A stretch of 40,411 nucleotides of DNA from Elioraea sp. Yellowstone. GTDB lineage: Bacteria; Pseudomonadota; Alphaproteobacteria; Acetobacterales; Acetobacteraceae. The position numbers and the translations under genes are program-made. Location of the stretch: assembly GCF_006704265.1 (NCBI RefSeq), contig NZ_VIKA01000010.1:7501-47911 (forward strand), written 5' to 3'. The notes under the pieces are model-generated. The model was given only the letters and a program-made list of their open reading frames with translations, did not search any database and was not told where the DNA came from. Shown in pieces: positions 11,475-19,606 of the stretch; the first letter of the stretch is position 1, and the number at the start of each line of letters is the position of its first letter.

Positions 11475-11529
11475 GGCGTCACCTCCGCCTCGGCTGATAG
11501 CCCCGCGCGCGAGGTCGGGCAAGGCGAGG

Positions 11530-12117
11530 TCAGACCAGGGCCGGCACCAGAGAGAGCACCAGCAGGATGGCCATGGTGACGTTGAAGGCGCGGAGCTGCG
11601 CCGGCGAGCGCAGGATGCGCCCCGCGCCGGCGCCGACGACGGCCCAGAACCCGACCGAAGGCGGCGAGACCAGGAGGAACACGGCGGCGATCACCAGCGT
11701 CTCGGTCACGAGGTCGCCGCCCGGCCGGGTGAAGGCCGGGATCGCGGCGAGCGCCAGCAGCCAGGCCTTCGGGTTGACCCACTGGAACGCCGCGGCGCCG
11801 AGGAAGCCGAGCGGCGGCCTGCGCGCGCCCTCGCCCGGCGCGCCGGCGCGCGCGATCTTCCAGGCGAGCCAGACGATCCAGGCCGCGCCGATCCATTTGA
11901 GGGCGGTGTGCAGGTCGGGGTTCGCGGCGAACGGACCGGCGAGGCCGAGTCCGACCAGCACGATCATCACCGGGAAGCCGATCGTGATGCCGGCCATGTG
12001 CGGCAGGGTCGCGCGCACGCCGTGATTGGCCGCCGAGGCCGCGACCATGATCACGTTCGGCCCGGGCGTGACCGAGGTCGCGAAGGCGAAGGCCGCAAGC
12101 GCCGGCAACGTGTCCAT
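11530..12117 (-). CDS. LysE family translocator
   Basis: 195 aa from the ATG at 12117 (MDTLPALAAFAFATSVTPGPN); a second ATG at 12147 would add ten residues, and neither has a clear ribosome site. The SVTPGPN motif after the first helix is the LysE/RhtB signature, and about six hydrophobic membrane segments follow. Members export amino acids or related small molecules across the inner membrane; the substrate is unknown. The gene is divergent from the D-lactate dehydrogenase and ends 55 bp from the dehydrogenase start upstream of it on the same strand. Confidence 0.9.
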   Translation of the reverse strand: MDTLPALAAFAFATSVTPGPNVIMVAASAANHGVRATLPHMAGITIGFPVMIVLVGLGLAGPFAANPDLHTALKWIGAAWIVWLAWKIARAGAPGEGARRPPLGFLGAAAFQWVNPKAWLLALAAIPAFTRPGGDLVTETLVIAAVFLLVSPPSVGFWAVVGAGAGRILRSPAQLRAFNVTMAILLVLSLVPALV

Positions 12118-12218
12118 GCCGGGATGATGGGTCAGTGGCGCTGACATTGTCAGCGGTTGCGCGACCGCCCGCGCGGCATGCGAGGGTTGCGCCGCCGTCA
12201 GATCGGGAGGGGCAGCCC

Positions 12219-13229
12219 ATGCGCGTGGCGATGTTCAGCGCCAAACCCTATGACCGCCGCAGCTTCGAGGAGCGCAACGCGCCGCACGGCCATGAGATCA
12301 CCTACCTCGAGCCGCGGCTGTCGGCGCAGACCGCCGCGCTCGCCCACGGCTTCCCGGCGGTCTGCCTGTTCGTCAACGACGAGGCGGACGCGCCGGTGAT
12401 CGCGCGGCTGGCGCAGGGGGGAGTGCGGCTGATCGCGCTGCGCTGCGCCGGGTTCAACAACGTCGATCTCGCCGCCGCCGAACGTCACGGCATCACGGTG
12501 GCGCGCGTCCCGGCCTACTCGCCGCACGCAGTCGCCGAGTTCACGGTCGGGCTGATGCTGTCGCTGGTCCGCCACATCCACCGCGCCTATCAGCGCACCC
12601 GCGACAACAACTTCGCGCTCGACGGACTGCTCGGCTTCGACCTCCATGGCAAGACCGTCGGCGTGGTCGGCACGGGCCGGATCGGCGCGATCGTCGCGCG
12701 CATCCTGCGCGCCGGCTTCGGCTGCCACGTGCTCGCCTCCGACCCGTGTCCGGACGAGACGCTCGCCTCCCTCGGCGTGCGCTACGCCGCGCCGGAGGAG
12801 GCGATCGCGGCGAGCGACATCGTCACGCTGCACTGCCCGCTGACGCCCGGGACGCACCACCTGCTCGACGCGGCGGCGTTCGCGCGCATGCGGCGCGGCG
12901 CGCTGGTGGTGAACACCTCGCGCGGGGCGCTCCTCGATTCGGAAGCCGCGATCGAGGCGCTGAAGTCGGGCCGGCTCGGCGGCCTCGCGATCGACGTCTA
13001 CGAGCAGGAGGCCGACCTGTTCTTCGAGGACCTCTCGAACGAGATCATCCAGGACGACGTCCTGCAGCGCCTGATGATGTTCCCGAACGTGCTGGTCACC
13101 GGCCACCAGGCCTTCTTCACGCGCGAGGCGCTGGAGAACATCGCCGACACGACGCTTGCGAACATCACCGCCTTCGCGCGCGGCGCCGCACTGGAGAACG
13201 CGGTGACGGTGGCAGGCACGCGCGGCTGA
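12219..13229 (+). CDS. ldhA: D-lactate dehydrogenase (2-hydroxyacid dehydrogenase family)
   Basis: 336 aa. The ATG at 12219 follows a GGGAGGGG ribosome site; the frame extends further up but into the LysE promoter region. The NAD-binding motif GVVGTGRIG is at about 148-156. The catalytic triad falls at R235, E264 and H296, the same numbering as E. coli LdhA. The block DLFFEDLSNEIIQDD is specific to the fermentative LdhA branch rather than to phosphoglycerate or formate dehydrogenases. It reduces pyruvate to D-lactate with NADH, or the reverse. It stands alone as a transcription unit, divergent from lysE-like. Confidence 0.9.
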   Translation: MRVAMFSAKPYDRRSFEERNAPHGHEITYLEPRLSAQTAALAHGFPAVCLFVNDEADAPVIARLAQGGVRLIALRCAGFNNVDLAAAERHGITVARVPAYSPHAVAEFTVGLMLSLVRHIHRAYQRTRDNNFALDGLLGFDLHGKTVGVVGTGRIGAIVARILRAGFGCHVLASDPCPDETLASLGVRYAAPEEAIAASDIVTLHCPLTPGTHHLLDAAAFARMRRGALVVNTSRGALLDSEAAIEALKSGRLGGLAIDVYEQEADLFFEDLSNEIIQDDVLQRLMMFPNVLVTGHQAFFTREALENIADTTLANITAFARGAALENAVTVAGTRG

Positions 13230-13288
13230 CGCGGCCGTCCTCGCCTTCGCTGGCGGCGTGGAGGAGGCCACGCCGCGGCGACGGGGTT

Positions 13289-13314
13289 CCCTCTCGCGCG
13301 CCGGCCGGAGAGGG
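13289..13314. repeat. CCCTCTC...GAGAGGG intergenic hairpin
   Basis: A 7-bp inverted repeat (13289-13295 with 13308-13314) followed by GTCAGGGTGA. This resembles the GGGAGAGGGTGAGGG type of short palindromic repeat scattered between genes in many proteobacteria. It lies in the 105-bp gap between the convergent ldhA and GST genes, where it could also terminate transcription. Confidence 0.4.
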
Positions 13315-13334
13315 TCAGGGTGAAGGCGATCCCG

Positions 13335-13973
13335 TCACCCCTTCCCGGCCTCGCGCTCCGCCGCCAGCGCGTCGTCGATCTCGCGTGCGCGCACGGCGGC
13401 GGGCCGCGTGCTGACGCGTTCCCAGTAGCGCTCGAAGGTCGGCAGGCGCGGGAAGGTGCCGAAGCGCATGCCCCAGCCGATCTGCGAGCCGAGATAGACA
13501 TCGACCGCGCTGAAGGTCGCGCCGAGCACGAAGTCGTGCTGCGAGACGAGCCCGTCCAGCACGGTGACGACATCGTCGAAGCTGCCGTAGCCGGCCATGC
13601 CGCGCCGCTCCTCCGGCACGATGAAGCCGAGCGCCTTGTTGACGGCGGCGTGCTCCACCGGCCCGGCGGCGAAGAACAGCCAGCGGTAGTAGGGGCCGCG
13701 CAGCGGGCTGCCGACCGCGGGGGCGAGGCCGGCCTCGGGGAAGGCGTCGGCGAGATAGGCGCAGATCGCGGCGGCCTCGGTGACGACGACCTCGCCGTGG
13801 CGGAGCGTCGGCACCTTGCCCATCGGGTTGAGGCCCAGATAGGCGCTCGCCTTCATGGTCGTGCCGTACTCCAGGATCTCGGTGCGATAGGGCCGGCCGA
13901 TCTCCTCCAGCATCCAGCGCGCGATGCGCCCGCGCGACATCGGGTTGGTGTAGAGAACAAGGTCGCCGCTCAT
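13335..13973 (-). CDS. Glutathione S-transferase family protein
   Basis: 212 aa. The N-terminal thioredoxin-fold domain (LVLYTNPMSRGRIARWMLEE) carries the cis-proline block NPMGKVPTL at about 50-58 and the glutathione gamma-glutamyl contact region TEAAAI, where the usual E-S is T-E. The C-terminal all-helical domain begins near residue 85. The catalytic Ser/Tyr is probably Ser9 or Tyr5, which cannot be decided from sequence. It conjugates or reduces via glutathione; substrate unknown. The stop of this gene faces ldhA. It begins 7 bp after the deacylase stop on the same strand, so the two may be co-transcribed. Confidence 0.9.
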   Translation of the reverse strand: MSGDLVLYTNPMSRGRIARWMLEEIGRPYRTEILEYGTTMKASAYLGLNPMGKVPTLRHGEVVVTEAAAICAYLADAFPEAGLAPAVGSPLRGPYYRWLFFAAGPVEHAAVNKALGFIVPEERRGMAGYGSFDDVVTVLDGLVSQHDFVLGATFSAVDVYLGSQIGWGMRFGTFPRLPTFERYWERVSTRPAAVRAREIDDALAAEREAGKG

Positions 13974-13980
13974 CGCCGCC

Positions 13981-15450
13981 TCATGCGCTCGCGCGGGGAT
14001 TCTTCAGCAGCCGTCCGGGGCGTGCGCCCGTCGGGCCCTCGCCCCAGCGATAGACGCATTCGCCGTTCACCCAGACCTGCTCGATGCCCGGTGCGGGACG
14101 CTTCGGGTCATCGAAGGTCGCCCCGTCGCTCACGGTCGCCGGATCGAACAGCACGAGATCGGCGTATGCGCCGGGACGGATCACGCCGCGGTCCTTCAGC
14201 CCGAACACCTGCGCGGTCAGTCCCGTCATCTTGCGCACGGCCTCCTCCATCGAGATGAGGCCGAGTTCGCGCGCGTAGTGGCCGAGCACGCGCGGGAAGG
14301 TGCCCCAGAGGCGGGGGTGGGGGAAGGCGTCGTGCGGCAGCCCGTCCGAGCCGATCATGGCGCGCGGATGGGCGATGATGCGGCGCACGTCCTCCTCGTT
14401 CATCTGGTAGTAGATCGCGCCTGCAGGCAGCAGCCTCTCGGCGGCTTCCCTGCGTGTGCAGCCCCACTCGGCGGCGATCGCGTCGAGGTCCCGACCCTGC
14501 ATCTCCGGGTGCGGCACCGACCAGGTGACGGTGACGCGCACCTCGTCGCGCAGGCGCGCGGGCATCAGCACGGTGCTGCTGGCGTGGTAGGGATAGACAT
14601 CGACCCAGACGGGCTGCCGCGCGGCCGCCTCGTCCAGTTTCGCCAGCGTTTCGACCGACCGGCCCCAGTTCTGCGGCATGGTGCACTTGTAGTGGCTCAT
14701 CACCACCGGGACCTTGGCGGCGCGGCCGATCGTCAGCGTCTCCTCGATCGCGTCCAGGATGCCGTCGGCCTCGTCGCGCATGTGGGTGACGTACATGCCG
14801 CCCGCCTCGGCGAGCGCCTCGGCCACCGCGATCACCTCCTCGGTGGTGGAGGCGATCGCGGGCGGGTACCAGAGGCCGGTGGAGAGGCCCCAGGCGCCCT
14901 GGGCGAGCGCCTCCTTCAGCCGCTCCTTCATGCGCCCGGCCTCGGCATCGGTGGCGGCGCGGCCGAGTTCCCCGTCGCCCATCTCGCGCGTGCGCAGCGT
15001 GGTGTGGCCGACGAAGGCGATCGCGTTGACGGGCGTGCCCTGGCGGGCGACGTCCTCGGCGTAGTCGGCGAAGCTGTCGTAGCGCCACCAGGTCTTGTCG
15101 CCGAGCAGGTCGAGCGGCGCGGGTGGACGGCGGTCGCGCGTGAGGGGGCTGAGCGAGACGCCGCAGTTGCCGGCGACCACGGTGGTCACGCCCTGGCTCA
15201 GCTTGCAGTGCAGGCAGTCGGGGCCGCAGAGGAGCGCGCGGTCGTCATGCGTGTGGGCATCGATGAAGCCGGGCGCGATGGCGCGGCCGGCGGCGTCGAT
15301 CTCGACATCGGCGGAGGTCGCGCCGAGGTCGCCCACCGCGATGATGCGGTCGCCCGAGACGCCCACGTCGCCGGTGCGCCGCGGCGCGCCGGTGCCGTCG
15401 AAGATCAGCGCGTCGCGGACGATCAGGTCGCAGCGGAACAGCGTTGCCAT
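13981..15450 (-). CDS. N-acyl-D-amino-acid deacylase (D-aminoacylase) family amidohydrolase
   Basis: 489 aa from the ATG at 15450 (MATLFRCDLIVRDALIFDGTG). The frame runs on upstream to 16968 only because GC-rich DNA keeps it open across the DUF3422 gene. It has the split beta-sandwich plus TIM-barrel of D-aminoacylases. Metal ligands are visible: HTH at 66-68 and Cys96 in GNCGVS (the D-aminoacylase metal-binding Cys), a His in VMSHYKC, and the Asp in GSDGLPHDAFPHPR. It hydrolyses N-acyl groups from D-amino acids, or a related amide. A D-aminopeptidase is encoded 4 kb away. Some relatives are annotated as dihydroorotase-like amidohydrolases, so the exact substrate is uncertain. Confidence 0.92.
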   Translation of the reverse strand: MATLFRCDLIVRDALIFDGTGAPRRTGDVGVSGDRIIAVGDLGATSADVEIDAAGRAIAPGFIDAHTHDDRALLCGPDCLHCKLSQGVTTVVAGNCGVSLSPLTRDRRPPAPLDLLGDKTWWRYDSFADYAEDVARQGTPVNAIAFVGHTTLRTREMGDGELGRAATDAEAGRMKERLKEALAQGAWGLSTGLWYPPAIASTTEEVIAVAEALAEAGGMYVTHMRDEADGILDAIEETLTIGRAAKVPVVMSHYKCTMPQNWGRSVETLAKLDEAAARQPVWVDVYPYHASSTVLMPARLRDEVRVTVTWSVPHPEMQGRDLDAIAAEWGCTRREAAERLLPAGAIYYQMNEEDVRRIIAHPRAMIGSDGLPHDAFPHPRLWGTFPRVLGHYARELGLISMEEAVRKMTGLTAQVFGLKDRGVIRPGAYADLVLFDPATVSDGATFDDPKRPAPGIEQVWVNGECVYRWGEGPTGARPGRLLKNPRASA

Positions 15451-15578
15451 GGCGGCGCGAGGCTCCCGGATATCTGCCGCTCCTGGATACGCCAGCGGGG
15501 GCGGGGCGTGAAGCCGACCGCCGCGCCCGGCCGAGGCGAGCCGCCGGTGAGGTGACGCCGAGCCGCCCCGGGCGGCAC

Positions 15579-16838
15579 CTACGGCTCCTCCCGCCGCAGC
15601 CCCTTGCGGATCCGGCGCACGCCGTACCAGGCGGCGGCGAGCACCAGCGGCGGGCCGAGCAGCCCGGCCGCTCGGCCCATCTCCGGCAGGCCGAGCAGGG
15701 GCACGCCGTCGGCAAGGTATTTCAGCAGGCTCACCGCATAGTAAGCGATCGCGAAGACCGAGAGGCCCTCGACCGCCTGCGAGAGGCGCAGCTGCAGCCG
15801 CGCGCGCCGGTCCATCGCCTCGAGCAGGTCGCGGTTCTGCGCGGCAAGCCGCACCTCGACGCGCGTGCGCAGCATCGAGGCCGCGCGCGCGATGCCGTCG
15901 AGCAGCGTGCGCTCGCGCCGCGCCACCGCAGCGCAGGTGCGCAGGCCCGGGAGAAACCGGCGTTCGAGGAACACGCCGAGCCGCTGCACACCCTCGATCC
16001 GCCCTTCCTGCAGCTCGGCGATCCGGGTGATCACCAGCGCGCCATAGGCTTCGGTCGCGGCGAAGCGGAAGCGGTTGGCGGCGGACTGCGCCTCGGCCTC
16101 GGCGGCGAGCCGCGTCAGCCGGTCGAGCAGCAGATGGTCGTCCTCGGCGGAGGCGCTGGTGGCGGCGACGATCGCATCCAGCCGGCGCTCGAAGGCGGCG
16201 AGCAGCGGGGTCGCGGCGCGCGCCGGCGGCAGCCCGAGCAGCGCGGCCATGCGGTAGGTCTCGAGCTCCAGCAGCCGCTGCGCCATGCGTCCGAGCCGCC
16301 CGGGCGTCAGCCGATGCGCATAGAGCAGCATGCGCGTGAAGCCGTCCGGGCCGATGCGGAAATCGGCGAAGGCGGCCCCCTCGCCCTCGGCGACCGTGCT
16401 GCCGACCACCTCGCCGGCGAAGGTGTCGGCCGGGGGAGCCGCGGCGATGCCTGGCAGCACGCGCAGGTGAACCGCGGCGAGGCGCGCACCCGGTTCGGTC
16501 GCGAGCCAGGACGCGATCGGGGGCGCGAAGGCGGACCAGCCATCGGTGCCGAGTTCGGACGCCGCGTCGGCGATCGCGGTGACGGCGATGAACTCGCCGT
16601 GCCGCTCCCAGCGCAGCGTGCGGCCGGCGAGCGCGACCGCATGGTGGCGCGCGCCTGCGGGCGGAGACGGGACGCCCTGGGCGTCGCAGAACGCGGCGAA
16701 GCGTGCATGGTCGGCCTCGGCCTCCGCCTCCGACGCCATCAGCACGACATGGCTGAGCGCGGCCGGCGCGGTCAGGCGCGGATGCGGGCGCGCATGCAGC
16801 TCGTCGTTGATCGTTGCACGGAGGGGATGGTCGGCCAC
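15579..16838 (-). CDS. DUF3422 family membrane protein
   Basis: 419 aa from a GTG at 16838 (VADHPLRATINDELHARPHPRL); the frame upstream of this is unlike the family. The NDELHARP motif near the N-terminus is the family's hallmark. A middle helical region has several coiled-coil stretches. Two hydrophobic segments near the C-terminus (VFAIAYYAVSLLKYLADG and LLGPPLVLAAAWYGV) would anchor it in the inner membrane, followed by a short basic tail. It is found mainly in Alpha- and Betaproteobacteria and has no established function. It is divergent from the alcohol dehydrogenase. Confidence 0.88.
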   Translation of the reverse strand: MADHPLRATINDELHARPHPRLTAPAALSHVVLMASEAEAEADHARFAAFCDAQGVPSPPAGARHHAVALAGRTLRWERHGEFIAVTAIADAASELGTDGWSAFAPPIASWLATEPGARLAAVHLRVLPGIAAAPPADTFAGEVVGSTVAEGEGAAFADFRIGPDGFTRMLLYAHRLTPGRLGRMAQRLLELETYRMAALLGLPPARAATPLLAAFERRLDAIVAATSASAEDDHLLLDRLTRLAAEAEAQSAANRFRFAATEAYGALVITRIAELQEGRIEGVQRLGVFLERRFLPGLRTCAAVARRERTLLDGIARAASMLRTRVEVRLAAQNRDLLEAMDRRARLQLRLSQAVEGLSVFAIAYYAVSLLKYLADGVPLLGLPEMGRAAGLLGPPLVLAAAWYGVRRIRKGLRREEP

Positions 16839-16908
16839 GGCGCGACCATGCCACGCCCCGGTGCGCCGCGGGAAGCGGGACGTCGCCCCGGCACGTCCGA
16901 CGGGAGGC

Positions 16909-16937
16909 TTGACCGATGCCGGCGCGCGTCCTCCCAT
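16909..16937 (+). promoter_or_regulatory. Candidate sigma-70 promoter of the alcohol dehydrogenase
   Basis: TTGACC (16909-16914) and TCCCAT (16932-16937) are separated by 17 nt, 29 bp before the ATG. The -35 matches 5/6 and the -10 3/6. It lies in the divergent gap with the DUF3422 gene. Confidence 0.4.
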
Positions 16938-16966
16938 CGCGAGGGCCAAGCGAGGGAGGAAGAGCC

Positions 16967-18046
16967 ATGCGCGCCTACGCGGTCGTGGAGAACGGCAAGC
17001 CGCTGCAGCCGATCGAGCTGCCCACCCCCGAACCCGAGGGCGCGCAGGTCCTGCTGGAGGTGACGCATTGCGGCGTCTGCCACAGCGACATCCACATCTG
17101 GGACGGCTTCTACGACCTCGGCGGCGGCAAGGTGCTGACGCTGAAGGACCGCGGCGTGACGCTGCCGCTCGCGATGGGCCACGAGGTGGTCGGTCGCGTG
17201 CTGAAGCTCGGCCCCCAGGCGGCGGCGAGCGGACTCAAGCCCGGCGATCTCCGCCTCGTCTATCCCTGGGTCGGCTGCGGGACCTGCGCGAAGTGTCGCG
17301 GCGACGAGGACAACATGTGCCTCGCGCCGCGTTCGATCGGCGTCTACCAGCACGGCGGCTACGCCACGCACGTGCTGGTGCCGGAACCGCGCCACCTCGT
17401 TGCGATCGACGGGCTCGATCCGGCGCTCGCCGCGACCTATGCCTGCTCCGGGTTGACCGTCTATTCGGCGATCCGCAAGGTCATGCCGCTGCCGCCTGAC
17501 GAGCCGATCGTGCTGTTCGGCTCGGGCGGGCTCGGGCTGAACGCGATCGCCGTGCTGAAGGCCCTCGGCCATCGCCGCATCGTCGCGGTGGATATCGACC
17601 CGAGGAAACGGGAGGCGGCGCTGGCCGAGGGCGCCTCCGACGCGGTGGACGGCAGGGCCGAGACGCCCGAGGAGGTCGCCAGCCGCGTGACCGCAGCCTG
17701 CGGCGGGCCGGTGGAGGCGGTGATCGACCTGGTCGGGGCCGGGCCCTCGGCCCGCGCCGCCTTCGCCAGCCTGCGCAAGGGCGGCAAGCTGATCCTTGTC
17801 GGGCTCTATGGCGGAGATCTGCCGCTGCCGCTGCCTCTGATGGCGACGCGGGCGCTGACGGTGCGCGGCAGCTATGTCGGCAGCCTGAGGGAGCTGCGCG
17901 AACTGATCGCGCTGGCCAAGGACGGCGCCCTGCCGGCGATCCCGATCGCGATCGAGCCGCTCGGGAAGGCGGGCGAGGCGCTCGAGCGGCTGCGCGCCGG
18001 GCAGGTGGTCGGCCGCATCGTGCTGGCGAACGACGGGCGGTTCTGA
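16967..18046 (+). CDS. Zinc-dependent alcohol dehydrogenase (MDR superfamily)
   Basis: 359 aa. The ATG at 16967 follows a strong GAGGGAGGA site. Catalytic-zinc ligands are visible as C in THCGVCHSDIHIWDG, the GHE of AMGHEVVGRV, and a Cys in the cofactor domain region; the structural zinc site is VGCGTCAKCRGDEDNMC with four Cys. The NAD(P)-binding motif GSGGLGLNA starts the Rossmann domain. The insertion DLGGGKVLTLKDRGVTLPLA between the zinc motifs is seen in a bacterial subgroup of medium-chain alcohol dehydrogenases. It oxidises primary alcohols or reduces aldehydes; substrate not deducible. Confidence 0.94.
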   Translation: MRAYAVVENGKPLQPIELPTPEPEGAQVLLEVTHCGVCHSDIHIWDGFYDLGGGKVLTLKDRGVTLPLAMGHEVVGRVLKLGPQAAASGLKPGDLRLVYPWVGCGTCAKCRGDEDNMCLAPRSIGVYQHGGYATHVLVPEPRHLVAIDGLDPALAATYACSGLTVYSAIRKVMPLPPDEPIVLFGSGGLGLNAIAVLKALGHRRIVAVDIDPRKREAALAEGASDAVDGRAETPEEVASRVTAACGGPVEAVIDLVGAGPSARAAFASLRKGGKLILVGLYGGDLPLPLPLMATRALTVRGSYVGSLRELRELIALAKDGALPAIPIAIEPLGKAGEALERLRAGQVVGRIVLANDGRF

Positions 18047-18083
18047 CCCCGGCCGCAGGCACCGCGGGCACCTCGGCCGCGAC

Positions 18084-18111
18084 GCCGGCGCGGTCCGCCG
18101 GAGGCGCCGGC
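18084..18111. terminator. Possible terminator after the alcohol dehydrogenase
   Basis: An 8-bp perfect stem (GCCGGCGC / GCGCCGGC) with a 12-nt loop, 38 bp after the stop codon. There is no T-tract, so the role is only suggested by position. Confidence 0.3.
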
Positions 18112-18204
18112 ACGCCCGGGCATCCGGTGATACGCGCATGATCCGAGAGGGTTCTCAACCTGGGCGTGCGGGGCCATCGGGTGCGGGAGATCGCACGCGC
18201 CTCG

Positions 18205-18590
18205 CATGCTCGAAAAATGTTCTTTGTGATCCGAGATTTGATGGGGTTAGAGTGCTGAAACGGCAGAGTGATGCAGCAGGACCATGGCACGCCGGCGGCC
18301 AAGGAAACTTATGGAGAATTTGCGGTCCACGGACGCTGTTGCCGTGTCCGATACAAGAGTTCTTGTGGTTGATGATGAGCGTGCAATCGTCGATCTGCTT
18401 GCAAACAGCCTGACGGGATACGATTTTGAAGTCATACCCGCCTATACGCCGATGGAGGCATGGAGCGTCATCAGTCGTGATCCGTCGATTTGCGTTGTTT
18501 TGACGGATATCAGGATGCCGGAGAAATCTGGCATCTCCCTTGCCAGCGAACTTCTCTGGAATCGTGAGGAGAGCGTCGCGCTGGAAGTCG
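18205..18590. other. AT-rich island spanning the 5' region and first codons of the receiver-RadC gene
   Basis: Counting by 60-base lines, 18211-18540 is about 45-53% G+C and 18541-18600 about 58%, then 18601-18660 jumps to about 72%, the level of the rest of the window. The island covers about 100 bp of non-coding DNA and about 93 codons. The gene-free stretch 18047-18310 otherwise holds only the hairpin above and no convincing promoter (a weak TTGTGA/TTAGAG pair at about 18224-18252). Confidence 0.7.
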
Positions 18591-19603
18591 TCGTCATGAC
18601 GGGCGGTGCCACGGCCGAAGCCGCGATCGACGCGGTGCGCATCCGCGCCTTCGACTTCATCCGCAAGCCGTTCCGCATCGGCGAGGTCGTGGAGGTGATC
18701 CGCCGCGCCGCCGCGAGCGCGCGGGCGCGGCGGCAGCGTGCCGCCGAAGATGCGGCGCTGCGCGACCGCCTCGCCGTGTCGGAGACCGAGCGCCGCGCGC
18801 TCGAGGCGCGGCTCGCCAGGCTCTCGGGCGAAGGCGGAGTCCAGGTGGCGGTCGCGGAGGCGGACGCGGCCGAGACCGGACGGATGCTCGCGGCTGCATT
18901 GCACGAGAGCGCGGCGCGCGACCTCGCCCCCACCGCCGCCGGCGGGAGCGATCCCAGGGGCCGCTACGCGGTTGTGGTCGCGCAGGCCGCCGACCAGCTC
19001 GACGACCGCACGCTGCTCGAGTTCCTGCTCACCCTGGTCGCGCGGTCCGACGAGGCGCGTGCGCTCGCCGACCGCCTGATCGCCACCTTCCGCGGCTATG
19101 CCGAGGTGCTGGCGGCGCCGATCAGCGACCTGATGCGCCGGGCCGGGCTGACGCGGGAACAGGCGGTCTGCATCAAGGCCGTCAACGCCTCGGCCGTGCG
19201 CCTCCTGCGCGCGCGCATGCAGGAGGGGCTGGTGCTGCATGACTGGGACCGGCTGTCGGCCTATGTCTACGCCTCGCTCGCGAGCGAGCGGGTCGAGAAC
19301 TTCCGCGTGCTCTATCTCGACAAGCGCAACCGGCTGCTCGCCGACGACCTGCAGGCGCGCGGCACGGTCGACTTCGTCGCGGTGCACACCCGCGAGCTGA
19401 TCCGGCGCGGGCTCGAGCTCTACGCCACGAAGCTCGTGCTGGTGCACAACCATCCGTCGGGCGATGCCCGGCCCAGCCGGCAGGACATCGCCGTGACACG
19501 CGAGATCGCCGCCGCCTGCGCCACCGTGGAGATGGAGCTCGGCGACCACCTGATCGTCGGCCGCAACGGCATCACCTCGCTGCGCGCCGCAGGCTATCTG
19601 TAG
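18311..19603 (+). CDS. Response-regulator receiver domain fused to RadC/JAB metallo-domain
   Basis: 430 aa. The ATG at 18311 has an ideal AAGGA site 5 nt upstream; an in-frame ATG at 18284 lacks one. Residues 15-127 form a CheY-like receiver with every phosphorylation residue present: acidic pair D21-D22, phospho-acceptor D66 (in VLTDIRMP), T97 and K119. Residues 132-172 are a charged coiled-coil-like linker, then a low-complexity stretch. Residues 218-430 are a full alphaproteobacterial RadC: a helical N-terminal part with a degenerate helix-hairpin-helix (RAGLTREQA), then the JAB/MPN+ domain with the complete JAMM set E329, H379, H381, S389 and D392 (HNHPSGD...PSRQD). RadC function is unsettled, despite the DNA-repair name. 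No kinase is adjacent. The 5' third is far less GC-rich than the rest. Confidence 0.93.
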   Translation: MENLRSTDAVAVSDTRVLVVDDERAIVDLLANSLTGYDFEVIPAYTPMEAWSVISRDPSICVVLTDIRMPEKSGISLASELLWNREESVALEVVVMTGGATAEAAIDAVRIRAFDFIRKPFRIGEVVEVIRRAAASARARRQRAAEDAALRDRLAVSETERRALEARLARLSGEGGVQVAVAEADAAETGRMLAAALHESAARDLAPTAAGGSDPRGRYAVVVAQAADQLDDRTLLEFLLTLVARSDEARALADRLIATFRGYAEVLAAPISDLMRRAGLTREQAVCIKAVNASAVRLLRARMQEGLVLHDWDRLSAYVYASLASERVENFRVLYLDKRNRLLADDLQARGTVDFVAVHTRELIRRGLELYATKLVLVHNHPSGDARPSRQDIAVTREIAAACATVEMELGDHLIVGRNGITSLRAAGYL

Positions 19604-19606
19604 GCG

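Noticed and set aside
13981-16968. A single 995-codon frame across the deacylase and DUF3422 genes
   Set aside because: Only the downstream 489 codons match a family; the upstream half is an out-of-frame reading of the DUF3422 gene and is Arg/Ala-rich noise. It is not a fusion protein.
18047-18310. A prophage or genomic island around the AT-rich segment
   Set aside because: The low-GC segment is under 400 bp, ends inside a gene, and has no integrase, tRNA or attachment repeats nearby.
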